64,000 nucleotides of DNA from assembly GCA_022606425.2 (NCBI GenBank), contig JAHDVF020001468.1:1798001-1862000 (forward strand). The letters run 5' to 3'. Shown here in pieces: positions 50,025 to 61,424 of this stretch (positions within the stretch are counted from its first letter, which is position 1; each line of letters opens with the position of its first letter). The translations under genes were made by a program, and so were the position numbers. The DNA comes from Lepidostoma basale. Its lineage: Eukaryota; Arthropoda; Insecta; Trichoptera; Lepidostomatidae. The notes under the pieces were generated by a model. The model was not told where the DNA came from. It worked only from the letters and a program-made list of their open reading frames with translations, and made no database searches.

Positions 50025-50460
50025 GACTGTTGTACAGATGTGAGACTTGGAAATCTACCGCGAACGTTATTGGAAAGCTTCAGGTGTTTATAAATAGGTG
50101 TCATCGCTCAATATTCAAGATCGACTGGCCCCAAACAGAGTCCAATGCCGTTCGTTGGACCATGGCAGGCGAAAAGCCTATCAGAGAACAAGCCGCTATA
50201 CGCAAATGGCTGTGGATCGGTCACACCCTGAGACGGAACCAGCTCAGGGCGCACTAGACTGGTTCCCTATGGAGGAAAGAGGAAGCGAGGCAGACCTAGA
50301 GCTACCTGGAGAAGAGCCCTACAGGACGAGGTCAAAGCAGCAGACCTCATTTGGAATGATTTTAGGCATCAGACATGCGATAGAGTCGGGTGGAGAAGGT
50401 TCCTTGAGGCCCTATGCACCACGGAGGTGTGACAGGACAAGAAAAAGAAGAATATATAAG
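50025..50460 (+). mobile_element. C-terminal fragment of another LINE family
   Basis: Frame 50030-50257 encodes YRCETWKSTANVIGKLQVFI, NRCHRSIFKIDWPQ and IRKWLWIGHTLRRNQLRA. After a frameshift it resumes with GRPR-type and CRVGWRRFLEALCTTEV-type sequence, ending GACAAGAAAAAGAAG. RKWxWIGHTLR is typical of the C-terminus of several invertebrate LINE ORF2 proteins. Confidence 0.75.
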
Positions 50461-50679
50461 ACGCGTTGAAAAGAATTTACATATTAAAAAAAATATAGCT
50501 ACCAAAATACAAAACAATTAACAAATTTTCGTATGAAGCACTTAATTTGTGGTGTGGCATTATTAAAAAATATATATTAACACACTTTTACAAGTTTTAA
50601 CACCACTTTATTGTTCGTCTTGCCATGTTTTCCTCGGCCTTAATTATTACACCATTTCTAAACTACATTTTTTTTAATT

Positions 50680-50735
50680 AATACGAATGAAAACGTTAGT
50701 TTTCTAGAAGTTTTATTATATTTCATGGGAAACTG
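50680..50735 (-). mobile_element. Foldback family 1, left-arm fragment
   Basis: AATACGAATGAAAACGTTAG TTTTCTAGAAGTTTTATTAT (split here) up to CATGGGAAACTG. Confidence 0.6.
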
Positions 50736-50739
50736 AGAT

Positions 50740-51700
50740 AAATAATAAATATATCCAAACGTATTTTGAATGTCTTATCGTTAATTGAAAAGCATAGCGA
50801 AAAAATATATAACTGTTTCGCACGCACACTTTACGTATCATTCTCGCTACTTCTGCTTTCGCGAGTGCGAAGGAGACAAGTTATCAATCGTCTTTATTCT
50901 GTATGAATATTGCGTCAATCGGTCTCCGACCGTTGTCACGACCGGTTTATTCATACCGTGTTTTTTCGTGTTTATTAACAAATAGATTAATATTATCTCT
51001 TTTGACTCGAAATGCTGTTGATTGAATCAATATCATATGTATGTTAATTTTTTACGATTTGGAACTCTCATTTTGAAATGTGTAGTGATTTCACAGCGCC
51101 GTAACAGATGTATTTTTTAGTACAAAAAGCGAAAGGTTAAACATCTATTAAGGAACAAAATCAGTATTGATACGTGTACATCGCTTATAATTATATATTG
51201 CATATTAAATGTTAAAGTATACAATACATTTAGAATATAAATAACATTCGTCCAATTCGTTTCGAAACACCGTGTGTACAGAATTTCACGTCGCGTCGCA
51301 TAATACCGGCCTCTTTGGATGACAAACAGATTTCACTGAGATTAAAACATTAAAATAAATGTATCTTGACACAAATTACACTAATTATTTCGTATTCTTT
51401 ATTTCTGAAGCTGCGAAAGATATCCGATTGGAGCCGTGCCAATGACGTTGACATTGATTACAAATTTTAATTGAAAGCTTAAATAATCTAGTACGCTTAA
51501 ATACAAAGATATGAATTACGAGTAAATTAAATAAATATAAATAAATAAACTTAAATATTGATCTTGAAACTTCAAGCTTGAGAGGTTCAGCTCTTGTCGC
51601 TATTATTCTTACATCTGATGAGAACATGGTTGTACACACATGCAAAAAATTTAAGTGATTAAACAAATGAAATTGATAAAAAAAGAAATATCATGTAGGA
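50740..51700. other. No gene seen
   Basis: No repeat or convincing exon. The 50785-50985 frame has no splice support. Confidence 0.5.
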
Positions 51701-51710
51701 TATATTAGTC

Positions 51711-51921
51711 GACCTTCGTGGCAGAGTTGTTAGAACTTTGGTTCGATTCCCGGCGATGGCAGTGTGATTGTCACACTGTCATTGGTCTGGCGTAGAATTC
51801 ACGTGACAATAAAATGGCAATAGATTGGCTACCTATCACATGTCATTAGAATCAATATAAAACCTAAAATAAATTGTATTCAGTAATTGGGTTCAAACGA
51901 CCTGTTGTATACAAAAAAAAG
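51711..51921 (+). mobile_element. tRNA-derived SINE copy
   Basis: GACCTTCGTGGCAGAGTTGT (A box), TTGGTTCGATTCCCGGCGAT (B box), GCAGTGTGATTGTCACACTG and GACCTGTTGTATACAAAAAA at the 3' end. A short deletion lies between the A and B boxes. Confidence 0.85.
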
Positions 51922-51934
51922 ATAGCCAAATGAA

Positions 51935-52145
51935 AGAATTAAAGTTAATGATTATCCTTACGCGTAGAACCGAAGCATGGAGCTGGCAAAAGAAGAATGA
52001 AAGTAGAATAAATGCAGTAAAAATGAGATCTCTTAGACGAATGTGTGGAAAATCTGTGTACTCGTATGATAGAGTATCCAGTGAAAATATAAGAAGTGAA
52101 TGCGGTGCGAATGAAAGTGTTATGAACGCCGTTATAAAAAGTTCA
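51935..52145 (+). mobile_element. GTTA-type LINE 5'-ward fragment, head to head with the next copy
   Basis: GCATGGAGCTGGCAAAAGAA, AAAATGAGATCTCTTAGACG, TATCCAGTGAAAATATAAGA and GAATGCGGTGCGAATGAAAG, the ORF segment upstream of the usual truncation point. Confidence 0.8.
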
Positions 52146-52440
52146 TTCGCATACGCCGTTTCACGAAGGATTAGGCAGAAATAATGGACTCTTCTTTCCT
52201 GGTATAATTTTCTCGCTTCCTCAATATTCATACATTGTGTCATGTACACACGTCGATTTCTCTGACTCCTCAAGTGGTCGACATTCAATACTTGATTTAT
52301 TTGAGCGTGCCACGTTTTCCACGGTCTTCCTTTATGCCTAGTTCCGTTTACATCGTTAACATATACTTTTTAAACTTTATTTCTTCATTCATTCTTTCCA
52401 TGTGTCCAAACTATTTTAATGATCCTATCATTATTAAATG
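52146..52440 (-). mobile_element. GTTA-type LINE 3' fragment
   Basis: CATACGCCGTTTCACGAAGG to TCCAAACTATTTTAATGATC, in the opposite orientation to 51935-52145 with no spacer between them. Confidence 0.8.
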
Positions 52441-52443
52441 AGG

Positions 52444-52612
52444 TCTACTCAATACAAATAAAATTGTCTGTTTTCTAGAGGTTTTGTTATATTTTATGGG
52501 AATGAAATGTTTAATAATGTTAATAACCTTACTAAGGCATTATATGATTTACATTAAATATAATAAAACTTCTAGAAAACAGATGTTTTCATTTGTATTG
52601 ATTAATTAATAT
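52444..52612. mobile_element. Foldback family 1, copy
   Basis: TTGTCTGTTTTCTAGAGGTT left arm and AAAACTTCTAGAAAACAGAT right arm. Centre partly lost near 52530. Confidence 0.75.
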
Positions 52613-52789
52613 GGACTTTTACATTATAATTCAAGAAAGAATAACGTAAGCTTACTCATTTATACTCCATTCGCACACATCATAAATGTATTTTTTATCA
52701 TATGCAAGTCTAAATAACGTAACCATACTTTCATTATTTTGTCTACCTCGTCTTGATGGGGAGTTATACGAGTATAATGCATTTGAGTG

Positions 52790-53268
52790 GAAATAACAGA
52801 CAGGACACATAACGAATCAAGTTTAGATTTTTGTAACGGAATGTATGCTAGATTGCCAAATAATCAATTAAGCTGCCCGATTGATTATGGGGCAACAAAA
52901 ATACTGTCATATGACGCCGCTCCTGAAGGAAATCCGAGATCGAGTAAAATACAAATTGGGTTTGACAGTGCTCAAGGCTCGACATCAGAGAGCGCCAGCG
53001 TATATATCGGACCTCTGCGTGACACTCATGCCCACGGAAAGGCAACGTTCACTCCGATCAGTAGTAACAAGTGCAAATAATATTATAATTCCAGTCAGAG
53101 CCAATAAAGCAAGTTTCTATGATCGTGCTTTCAGCATTGCGGGTCCGTTGGCGTGGAATAGCTTCCATGTTAGTATTAAGTATGAGGATGGTGACGTTAC
53201 ATTTAAGAAACTTCTAAAGACTGCACTGTTTGATCAGTCATTTCCTAGTGCGCCCTTGGAGTAATTGA
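52790..53268 (+). mobile_element. C-terminal fragment of a CR1/L2-type LINE
   Basis: Frame 52881-53264: EIRDRVKYKLGLTVLKARHQ, RAPAYISDLCV, RSVVTSANNIIIPVRANKAS, YDRAFSIAGPLAWNSFHVSI and FKKLLKTALFDQSF. The R-V-x-YK-L, AP-YLSDL, DRAFSxAGPxxWNSLP and FKxxLKTxLF blocks are the signature of CR1/L2-group ORF2 C-termini. Only this tail is present. Confidence 0.8.
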
Positions 53269-53339
53269 TTTTACAAAACGGCGCACTTAAAATATAAGTC
53301 ATCAAAATAATAATAATAACGAATAAGTGAGTCGAATCC

Positions 53340-53800
53340 CCTTTTTGATACAAATGTGAGGATTAGGAACAGACTTTTTTTATAAATACAATCCCAACCC
53401 TAACTGGTCTTCCATTCCTAGACAATAATGTAAGACTTTATCATAAACCCTAATCTTCCCTCACCTTCTTTCGGAGGGACACTCCGGGCCATACATTTAG
53501 CCCCATCATAAAACAACTACCAAATCACATTCCAACAATGTTTCCTACAGACGTTAGAGGAATAGCCATTAGAGCTGAACCTCTGTAAGCCAGAAGATCC
53601 AAGTCCTAGCAAGATTCCTATTTATGGCCAAAGTATGCCGTATCATCGTGATGTAAATAAATATATACTGGAACATACATTTACAACCCGCCAAATCACA
53701 TTTTCAACAATGTTCCATCAGATGTAACATGAATAGCCACAAAAGCTGAACCCCAATAAGCCAGAAAATCCAAGTCCAAATACTAGTCCAATTTTTACGG
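53340..53800. repeat. Two degenerate copies of a dispersed repeat
   Basis: CAAATCACATTCCAACAATG ... TAAGCCAGAAGATCCAAGTC (53513-53610) recurs at 53695-53790. A third copy is at 58096-58170 (CATTACTTTCAAACAATGTT ... AGCCAGAAGATCCAAGTAAA). Type unknown. Confidence 0.6.
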
Positions 53801-53957
53801 TGCAACGTTGAGTACTCGACCAATTCTGGTTATCTAAAATGTATGAATGCGATACTCACACACATTATCTATTACGGATAAATTTAAGTAATGCGTAGCG
53901 ATAATCTGGATAAGCGTAATTAATACGTTAATGGATATAGCTCCCGAATATTTAATA

Positions 53958-55244
53958 TTAGGTCCTTACATATGAAATTGGCGTTTTGTATGGGAGGAAC
54001 ATAAAGTTGATTTTTTTAAATATAATATATTTATTTAATCAAAGTATGTACCATTGCTATCTATGCACTTTTGCCATCTCATAGGTAGTTCATCGATCCC
54101 TTTACTAAAAAAAACCATTCGGACGGGAATCAATAAAATCTTTGAAGTCGGTTTGGACTGCCCCATCGGAGTTGAATTTTTTCCCTTGCAAGAAGTTATC
54201 CAAATTTCGAAAAAAATAGTAATCTGTTGGGGCAAGGTCCGGAGAGTACGGTGGATGTCTTAGACATTCCAATTGAAGCTCTTCTAATTTGGTAGCCGTC
54301 TGTTGTGCAGTGTGTGTTCTAGCGTTATCATGAAGCAGCAGTGGCCTAGAGCGATTAACCAGCCTCGGTTGTTTAGCAGCTAGCTTTTCCATCATGGTTT
54401 GCAGTTGCTGACAATAGACATCTGCCGTAATCGTCTGGCCAGATTTAAGAAAGCTGTAGTGAACGACACCAGCACTAGTCCACCAAACGCTCACAAGTAA
54501 CTTTTTTGGAGTCAATTTTCGCTTGGGGCATGGTTTGGCTGGTTCGGCAGGGTTCAGCCATTGCGATGAGCGCTTCCGATTATCATACAGGATCCACTTT
54601 TTATTACAGGTAATGATTCGATTCAAAATCCCTTCATTATTGTGCCGGTTGAGTAATGCAACGCAGCAGTCAACGCGCGTTTGTTGATTTACTTCACTCA
54701 ATTCGTGAGGTACCCACCTTTCAAGCTTTTTCACCTTCCCAATTTGCTTCAAGTTGATTAAAACAGTTTTATCACTAACACCGCAGCCTGCAGCTAACTC
54801 GGACGTGGTTTGCGATGGATCCGCTTCCACAATAGCCTTCAATTCTTCATTATCAACTTTGGTCTCCGGCCGTCCACGGGGCTTGTTCTGCAGGTCGAAA
54901 TTTCCAGAACGAAAACGTTGGAACCAAAAACGCACTGTGTTTTCTTTTGCGGCACCGTCGCCATACACATCATTAATTCTTCGAGCCGTTTCTGCAGCAC
55001 TGGTGCCACGGTGGAACTCGTACTCGTAAATAACGCGATATTTCAAGTTTTCCATTTTGTAAACTGAGTGACGCAAAGAAAAAAAACAATTGAGGAAAAA
55101 ACAAATGAATTATAATTTTCGAAACACAAATACTTGAGTAAATAGCTGTATAAATTTGAATTTGGAATTCCTAACCAAAGAAAAGATATTTGAGATCAAA
55201 GTTGCCAGTACGGCAAAACGCCAATTTCATATGTAAGGACCTAA
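53958..55244 (-). mobile_element. Full-length mariner, 1287 bp, transposase inactivated
   Basis: TA-flanked 20-base-plus inverted ends TTAGGTCCTTACATATGAAA. The minus-strand transposase starts [20 protein letters not shown] and runs 320-odd residues: helix-turn-helix region, PRGRPETKVDN linker, DDE domain with [29 protein letters not shown] and [15 protein letters not shown]34D spacing is kept between the last two Asp. The first catalytic Asp is lost (ITCNKKW where the family has a GDEKW/CDEKW-type motif). An extra base in an A8 run at 54107-54114 brings in a stop that removes the last 23 residues, still readable in another frame at 54035-54104. Confidence 0.93.
54105..55076 (-). pseudogene. 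Mariner transposase ORF, catalytically dead and C-terminally truncated
   Basis: The transposase frame of the element at 53958-55244; Met at 55055. Two inactivating changes are visible: an Asn codon (AAT, about 54614) at the first catalytic Asp, and a homopolymer frameshift near the end. The deleted sister copy at 18306-19035 has seven T in that run and keeps the frame, showing that the frameshift is specific to this copy. Confidence 0.9.
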
Positions 55245-55284
55245 TATTTCATATATATCAATACTGAAGGCAAACCAGCATTGC

Positions 55285-55885
55285 AAACATGAAATTTTAA
55301 CATACCTAACACGAACTTGAACGAATCTCTTGACCTAGATTTAGAGATAAAATGCAGAATTGAGAAAGCAAGAGCTACGTTTAATGAAATGAAATCACTC
55401 TTCTGCAATGATAACGTAAACTTGAAACTCCGCCAGAGAATGATCAAATGCTATGTGTGGTCTGATTTATTGTACGGATGAGAAACGTGGACCTTGAAAG
55501 TTAACTCAATGAACAGACTGGAAGCATTTGAAATGTGGCTCCATCGCCGAATGCTCAGAGTTTCCTGGAAAGACATGGTTACCAATACCGAAGTCCTGAG
55601 GCGAGCTAGAGTTGACAGGGAACTGTTATCAACTATCAAAGTTCGAAATATTTCACATCTGGGTCATATACTGCGTGGGGAAAAGTACCACCTTCTCCAA
55701 CTGATATTGGAGGGGGAAATTGAGGGACGCCGAGGGCCCGGTGGGAGACAAATATCCTGGCTGCGAAAAGTGAGGGATTGGACCGGCATCCGAAGTGTGG
55801 AGGAGCTGTTCCGAGCGGCGCAGGACAGGGACAGGTTCGCCGAGGTGATCGCCAAAGTTGGGGGGACCCGACAGGGCACTTGATG
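55285..55885 (+). mobile_element. RT-family C-terminal fragment (WLHRRMLRVSW type)
   Basis: Frames give KCRIEKARATFNEMKSLFCN, then after an in-frame stop ETWTLKVNSMNRLEAFEMWL, HRRMLRVSWKDMVTNTEVLR and GGRQISWLRKVRDWTG to GTRQGT-stop at 55883. Post-palm region of a non-LTR retrotransposon. Immediately follows the mariner. Confidence 0.8.
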
Positions 55886-55904
55886 AAGAACACGAACTTT
55901 GCGG

Positions 55905-56455
55905 TTTTGAATACAACTCTTGGAAAATTTTAGCCTCTTTTGTTAGATTTTCCTTCAAGCTCCTCGATCCTGCGCCTTTTGCTCTCAGCAGTTCGATTCG
56001 CCCAACCTAGCCAGATCAGCCAGAACATTATCCAATAGGCGTTGTCTAGGCCTTCCAAGAGGTCTTACTTCGGTTGGTCTAGACGCGTATAGGGTCTTAA
56101 TTGTTCTGGTCTCTTCGGCTCGGCATACGTGCCCAATCCATTATAGGCGACCGGTTCTTACGGTGTTCGTTAAAAGGGTTGCTGGGTCATCGTACGGACC
56201 TCTGGGTAGGTCCTATCCCACCAAGTTCCAGCTGCAACACCGGGTCTGGGTCCCAGGATCAATCTCAGTATCCCATTCTCAAATCAGTAGATTCTTTGTT
56301 GTTCTTTTCGAGTCACGAAACAGAACCATATGTCACCACTGGCTTGATGATAGTGTTATAAATGCGCAGCTTGGTGTTTCTGGGTAGAAACTTGGACTTT
56401 TGCGATGCAATAAATAAGATTCTTAAAATATTACTGTCCATCTGAGTTAAAGCAT
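55905..56455 (-). mobile_element. Decayed RT-family fragment in reverse
   Basis: On the minus strand NTKLRIYNTIIKPVVTYGS is the conserved TKLxIYKTLIRPVVTYGSE motif following the RT palm in several LINE families. Downstream reading frames are broken. Confidence 0.65.
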
Positions 56456-56456
56456 T

Positions 56457-56499
56457 CGCCACAATGGTCGCCAACGTCGGGGGGACCTGATACGCCACT
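56457..56499 (+). mobile_element. Extreme 3' fragment of the WLHRRMLRVSW RT family
   Basis: TTCGCCACAATGGTCGCCAA then CGTCGGGGGGACCTGATACG equals 55840-55880 with few changes. It is interrupted on its right by the TAA-flanked MITE. Confidence 0.7.
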
Positions 56500-56501
56500 A
56501 A

Positions 56502-56656
56502 GGGTACGGCCACACTGGAGTGCCTGGGTAGGAGTCAAGACACGCCCTGTGGCGTGGAGCGTATAGTGTGGCCGGTCCCATAGTGCGCCATACGTTGCTT
56601 GGTTCACCGGGTGTTTATTTTGACTCCTACTCTGGCACTTCGGTGTGGCCGTACCC
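56502..56656. mobile_element. Harbinger-like MITE with TAA target duplication
   Basis: The ends GGGTACGGCCACACTGGAGT and, inward from the right, GGGTACGGCCACACCGAAGT continue into GCC(T/A)G..GTAGGAGTCAA. TAA precedes (56499-56501) and follows (56657-56659). A three-base TWA duplication with GGG ends is typical of PIF/Harbinger. 155 bases, GC-rich, non-coding. Confidence 0.85.
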
Positions 56657-56659
56657 TAA

Positions 56660-57765
56660 ATGAAATTTCGTTGTATTGTATTTTTGATATCACTGAGAGT
56701 TAAATGTCTACGTATAAACTTATAAAATAATGTATACATTAAAAACGAGTATAGCAATTATTTTAATATTTTAGTGGCATTTTTTCATAGATTTGGGAGA
56801 CTGTTTTTATTAGGTCATTGTACTATCGGTTAACGGTTACAAATTTTACAATAAATGATTATCTAATTACCGCGTCGGGTCATTATCACAGTGACTTAAT
56901 CGTATCTGGAAGAAGATAGCGGGATATTATTTACATTCGTGTTTCATTTATAATAACAAGATTTTCATAACGCGGCATAAATGGCACCCGGGTAAACAGA
57001 AGGCAGAAAACTGAATTTCCTTAGCAAATATTTCAAACAAAATACGTGTTTAAGTACGAGTGATTCACTGTTTAACTATTCTGACTGCTCTTACTATTAT
57101 TTACATAGTATAATTAAGTAGTTTTTAGAAACTAAAAGAGAAAATAATTTGATGAATCGTTTACGTTTTGCTTTACTCTATTTTTATAATAAGTAATGGT
57201 AGAATATAGTAATAAATGTAGGAAAAATATCATATTAATATAAGGTTAATCCGAAAGGTTGTGAAAGCAAAAAAAAAAAAAGAGTAAATAAGTAGTCGAA
57301 AATACTATTCGTATAATGTATTTTATTATAAATATTTAGTAATATTAACATATAATCTTTTGAATGTCAGTGGGGGTAAATTAAGGCTTAACTCTAACTT
57401 AAGATGCCTGCCAGTGAAACACCAGTTTAGAAATAATTTTTAAAAAGCCGACCCCGTTAGAGAAAGATAAAGAGAAAAAGCTAACCACCCAACATAATAT
57501 ATATTTTTTTGCGGAATATAGAAATGTTTATAGCAGAAAATTTCAATTCCTGGTATACATAATTGAATAAACATATTTTCTTTACATAACTTTCGAACAT
57601 AGCCTATAGAGAAAGTAAGGTATAATTGTAAATATCATATTTACTTGGTCCAGTCACTGTGGTGATCCATGACGTTTTCTAATGCCAAATATTGATGATT
57701 AAAGGTATGATAATAATTCATATAAGTCAAGAAACAGCTTAAACTTTATCTTTTAATAGATCTGA
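56660..57765. other. No gene seen
   Basis: AT-rich. On the minus strand ATGGATCACCACAGTGACTG followed by a GTAAAT donor-like site (57646-57676) looks like a mini first exon, but its phase does not fit glycogenin exon 2. Confidence 0.45.
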
Positions 57766-57769
57766 AGAT

Positions 57770-58065
57770 CTGTGACAGAGAAATCATGTCTCCTTATATG
57801 ATGAGGTTAACTGTCCCTCCATCTTTTAGGTGTCTTCCAGGCGAACGGTGTCCGAAGGGAATTTTGAATTTATATATGCGAGTCTGTCACTGTTCTGGCT
57901 ACATGGTCTCTCCAGTATCTTTTTCTGGATCTACTCCACCGAACGATATCCTCTATTTTTTACTACTTCTAGACACGTTTTCTCAGAATCTCCTTATTAT
58001 GTGACCGTACCATCAGTCTTGATTCTGATAAATTTTCATTTGTGGGTGTAGCATTGAAACTTCTG
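57770..58065 (-). mobile_element. AAG-tailed RT family, decayed C-terminal fragment
   Basis: On the minus strand IEDIVRWSRSRKRYWRDHVA and KTPKRWRDS match the family consensus [20 protein letters not shown] and PPKRWRES of the 32401 copy. Confidence 0.65.
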
Positions 58066-58377
58066 ACACATTCGTTACGCAAACACAAATCAAGCCCCCG
58101 CATTACTTTCAAACAATGTTCCCAACAAACGTAAGAGAAATAACCACGAAGCCAGAAGATCCAAGTAAAAGTCATTGTCTTTTAATGTGTATTCTCTCTA
58201 CCATTGCAGCATGCACATTTATGTCGTATCTTCTTCTTTCGCATGGCCATTTACCATTATTTGGGGTCGGTTCTCCTAATACGGCTCCGCCAAGTCTCGC
58301 GATCCAGGGTCATCTGGCTGTCCAGTCCCTACGCGTTCAGGTCGCTTCAACTATTTAATTGATCTTGTTATTGATAA

Positions 58378-58740
58378 AAAGCACTTGAAATGTGGCTCCA
58401 TCGCAGAATACTGCAGATTTAATGGACTGATATGAACACTAACAATGAGGTGCTACATAGAGCCAGAGTAGGAAGAGTCTAGTCAAGTCTAGAAAGATGG
58501 CATATTTGGGACACATTCTCCGCAACGAGAAATACGATCTGCTGCACCTCAACACAAAAGGGAAGATCGAGGGTAGGCGTGGTGTGGGAAGACCCCAGAT
58601 GTCCTGGCTCGAGAATATATAGGAATGGAACGGAGTTCGGGGGGTGGGGGAGTTGTTTCGTCTGACACAGGATAAAGAAGCCTACGCCAGGGTAATAGCC
58701 GACGTCGGGGGGACATGACATGGCCTCGAAGAAGAAGATT
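58378..58740 (+). mobile_element. WLHRRMLRVSW RT family, decayed copy
   Basis: TTGAAATGTGGCTCCATCGC (FEMWLHRR-type), GGACACATTCTCCGCAACGA, GTAGGCGTGGTGTGGGAAGA and GTCGGGGGGACATGACATGG align with 55520-55880. Ends CGAAGAAGAAGATT. Several stops. Confidence 0.75.
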
Positions 58741-58744
58741 GATA

Positions 58745-59145
58745 AAAAAAACTAACCTCCAGTAACGGGAAGAGGCGAGGGTAACGAAAAATAACATCTT
58801 TACAAGCCGCTTTAAAAATTATATTAATTATGAGATGACTTGATAATTGGACCTTCGTCCCATTTATGTTGTTCTCGTATCGGATATGCTATTCCAGACG
58901 AGAGTAAACCGTTTCATGTGCAAGGGTCGCGGGAGACGAAACAAGTGACAGCCCACGTTGCGGTGTCTGGGACTTGTGGCCGGTAGTACGGAGTCTCGCG
59001 CCTTGACACCCGAATATAAATAGCACGAACGACGCCGCACAGATATGCGGCCGTCTTCCCAAAGAGTCACCGCTCCCGTGGGATGCGAGGATCGACCGGC
59101 TTGATTGCTTTTCATGCTCCATTGCTTGGATTACTCTACATCAAT
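58745..59145. other. No gene assigned; GC-rich island with TATA-like site
   Basis: 58880-59115 is GC-rich and CpG-containing, with GAATATAAATAGCACG (TATAAATA at about 59013) on the plus strand. Frames on both strands are short and unspliced. It could be a promoter or first-exon region, but no downstream exon was found. Confidence 0.3.
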
Positions 59146-59147
59146 TC

Positions 59148-59655
59148 AATTAACCAACTAACTAACCTACAGTCCATTCTTTATGCCGCCTCCCTGAAAT
59201 GGTAGGCATAAAGAATGGACTGACACACTTTTCTTTCTTGACATATTTATCTTGATTCCTCAACATTCATACATCGTGCCATGCACGCACGTCGATTTCT
59301 TCAACCTCTCTCATGGCCGACATTCAATATTTGATTTATTTGATCGTGCCACGTTTTTCCTGTCTTCTAGTTCCATTTACATCGTTAACTTATATATTTT
59401 CTCCATTGTGTCTGCAATCATTCTTTCCATGTATTCAAACCATCTTAACGACCCTTTAATTATTTTGTTCATAAAACTATCATTCGCACCGCATTCACAT
59501 CTTATATTTTCATTCGACACTCTATCATACACTGATTTTTTCATACATTCGTCTCAGAGATCTCATTTCTACTGCATTTATTCTACTTTCATCCTTCTTT
59601 TGCCAGTTCCATGATTCGCTTGCATACATAAGGGTCGGTACAAGAATAATGTATA
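59148..59655 (-). mobile_element. GTTA-tailed LINE, long decayed copy
   Basis: Tail AACCAACTAACTAACCTACA, then two inverted short segments around GTCCATTCTTTATGCC / GGCATAAAGAATGGAC, then the full C-terminal region to CATAAGGGTCGGTACAAGAA. Confidence 0.8.
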
Positions 59656-59674
59656 TTAAAAATAATAATTCCTC

Positions 59675-59792
59675 AACTAACTAATCATCACGCCGTCTCT
59701 TCGAAAGGAAATGGACCGCCACATGTTCTGCCCGGACATACTTCTCTCGCTTCCTCTACATTCATACATCGTGACATGTACGCACTTACTAA
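59675..59792 (-). mobile_element. GTTA-tailed LINE 3' fragment
   Basis: CAACTAACTAATCATCACGC to CATCGTGACATGTACGCACT. Confidence 0.75.
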
Positions 59793-59799
59793 CTTAAAT

Positions 59800-60365
59800 A
59801 TAGTAGGTACTGACTTTGAATATTCGACGTGTTAACAGCTTGCACAAGGCATGTGTGAGATGTTAACATCGTCATGTGCAACTGCGTTTAGGGCTAGGAA
59901 CGGTTTGTAATAATTGCGTAGAATTTATTGTAATAATACAAAAACGAAATTGAAAAAAATAAAAATATATCAGTGAATGATAAATAAGAAGGTTAGACTT
60001 TAAAAAAGTTTGCAAGGGTCAAGGTAAACGCTAAAGATTTTACTAATAACTATCTAACTAACTAACCATCACGCTGTCTCTCTGAAGGGGTAGGCAGAAA
60101 GAATGGACAACCACATTGTTCTGTTGTGACATCCATCTCTCGTTTTCTCTACACTCATACATCGTGTTATGCACGCACGTCGATTTCTCTGACTCCTTAC
60201 GCCACCGACATTTAATATTCGGCGACGTGAGGAGTCTTCCTTGGCCTTTCTTTATTAATTGTTCCGTATACATCGTTAATACTAACATTATGTACAAACC
60301 ATCTTAATGACCCTTTCATTATTTTGTTCATAACCCTTTCATTCGCACTGCAATCACTTTATGTA
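59800..60365 (-). repeat. Second copy of the 38823 duplicated block with its LINE
   Basis: ATAGTAGGTACTGACTTTGA, CAACTGCGTTTAGGGCTAGG, GAAGGTTAGACTTTAAAAAA and GGGTCAAGGTAAACGCTAAA parallel 38830-39050. They are followed by the LINE tail CTAACTAACTAACCATCACG and body (60060-60365). The GTTA tail is kept here but deleted in the 39055 copy. Confidence 0.8.
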
Positions 60366-60389
60366 AAAATATAATAGTAACTGCATCTG

Positions 60390-60545
60390 ATCAAAGCGCA
60401 TCAGATTCCTGCCGGCTGCCGTCCCCCCGGAAGACCGCCGAAGAGATGGAGAGATAGTTGGGAGTCGACCTCCCAAGAGAGGCCAGCCTGATTTCAGGAA
60501 CAGACCAAAGGTCTGTAAGGAGAAGAAGAAGAGGAAGAACTGCAT
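60390..60545 (+). mobile_element. AAG-tailed RT family, 3' end fragment
   Basis: CCCCCGGAAGACCGCCGAAG AGATGGAGAGATAGTTGGGA (split) encodes [16 protein letters not shown] sequence, then GGTCTGTAAGGAGAAGAAGA tail. Confidence 0.75.
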
Positions 60546-61395
60546 CTGGGGTTTTTAAAGCAGATGAAATGTTGATTTACGTAAGTAAGTGTTGTATTTA
60601 TGTAAGTGTTGTATAAACAAAGTTTATAAAAAAATAAAAAGAGAAATAAAGCAATTACAACACAAAGTATGGCGAATATAGAAGAAATATTGATTGATTA
60701 TTTCCGTTATAATTTTGAATAATTCCATAATTATTTATTGAATACAAAAAAATTCACATTTAAAAATATTTATTTATAATACCAATTTGTATTTTAAATT
60801 TTCATGACTAGTTTCGTCTCAACTGTTATGGAGTTTCAATATAATTATTTTGTAGAAGCTATAAAATATGTATTTTTGACATTGGTTTAAATACATTTAG
60901 TATATTTAGCCATTAGGAATGTGGTGACGATTCTTATCAAAATTTAAAACAATATAATCAATACTGACTCACGGCATTTGCAGACTTCTACGGTTTACGC
61001 ATTTGAAAAGTTTAATAATATCATAAATTCTGTAATACTCAAAATAGAGGTTCACACAATAACTTAGTTCTTATTGCCGGAATTGATAACCGGTTAGGTA
61101 CCGGTTAAACTGTGGTTAATTTAAGACTATATGGGGTATTCGATTCTAACGTGTTCAGTAGAACTCAGTCAAGAAAGAAACTTGTTATTTTTATACAGGA
61201 TGCTTACAAATTGCCTTTATTTACTAATTGTATATTTTCTGAATTAAAAGAAATTATAAAAGAAATATTTTTTAAAAAATAAGCGAAATGCTGATATTTG
61301 GAAGGGACGTAGAGCGGGAGAAAGTATTATGAGTAAAATTGTGAAAGGACCACTGTTGGTTTTTCAATCTAGTTAATTTATACTGTTTTTCCGTT
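60546..61395. other. No gene seen
   Basis: AT-rich. A small inverted repeat of GATAACCGGTTAGGTACCGG type at 61085. Nothing else recognised. Confidence 0.5.
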
Positions 61396-61424
61396 TATTA
61401 AGGGTAACATACAGCAATATCAAT

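Noticed and set aside
57646..57676. Minus-strand ATG-containing mini exon with a GTAAAT donor as glycogenin exon 1
   Set aside because: It ends in phase 2 whereas exon 2 of glycogenin needs phase 1.
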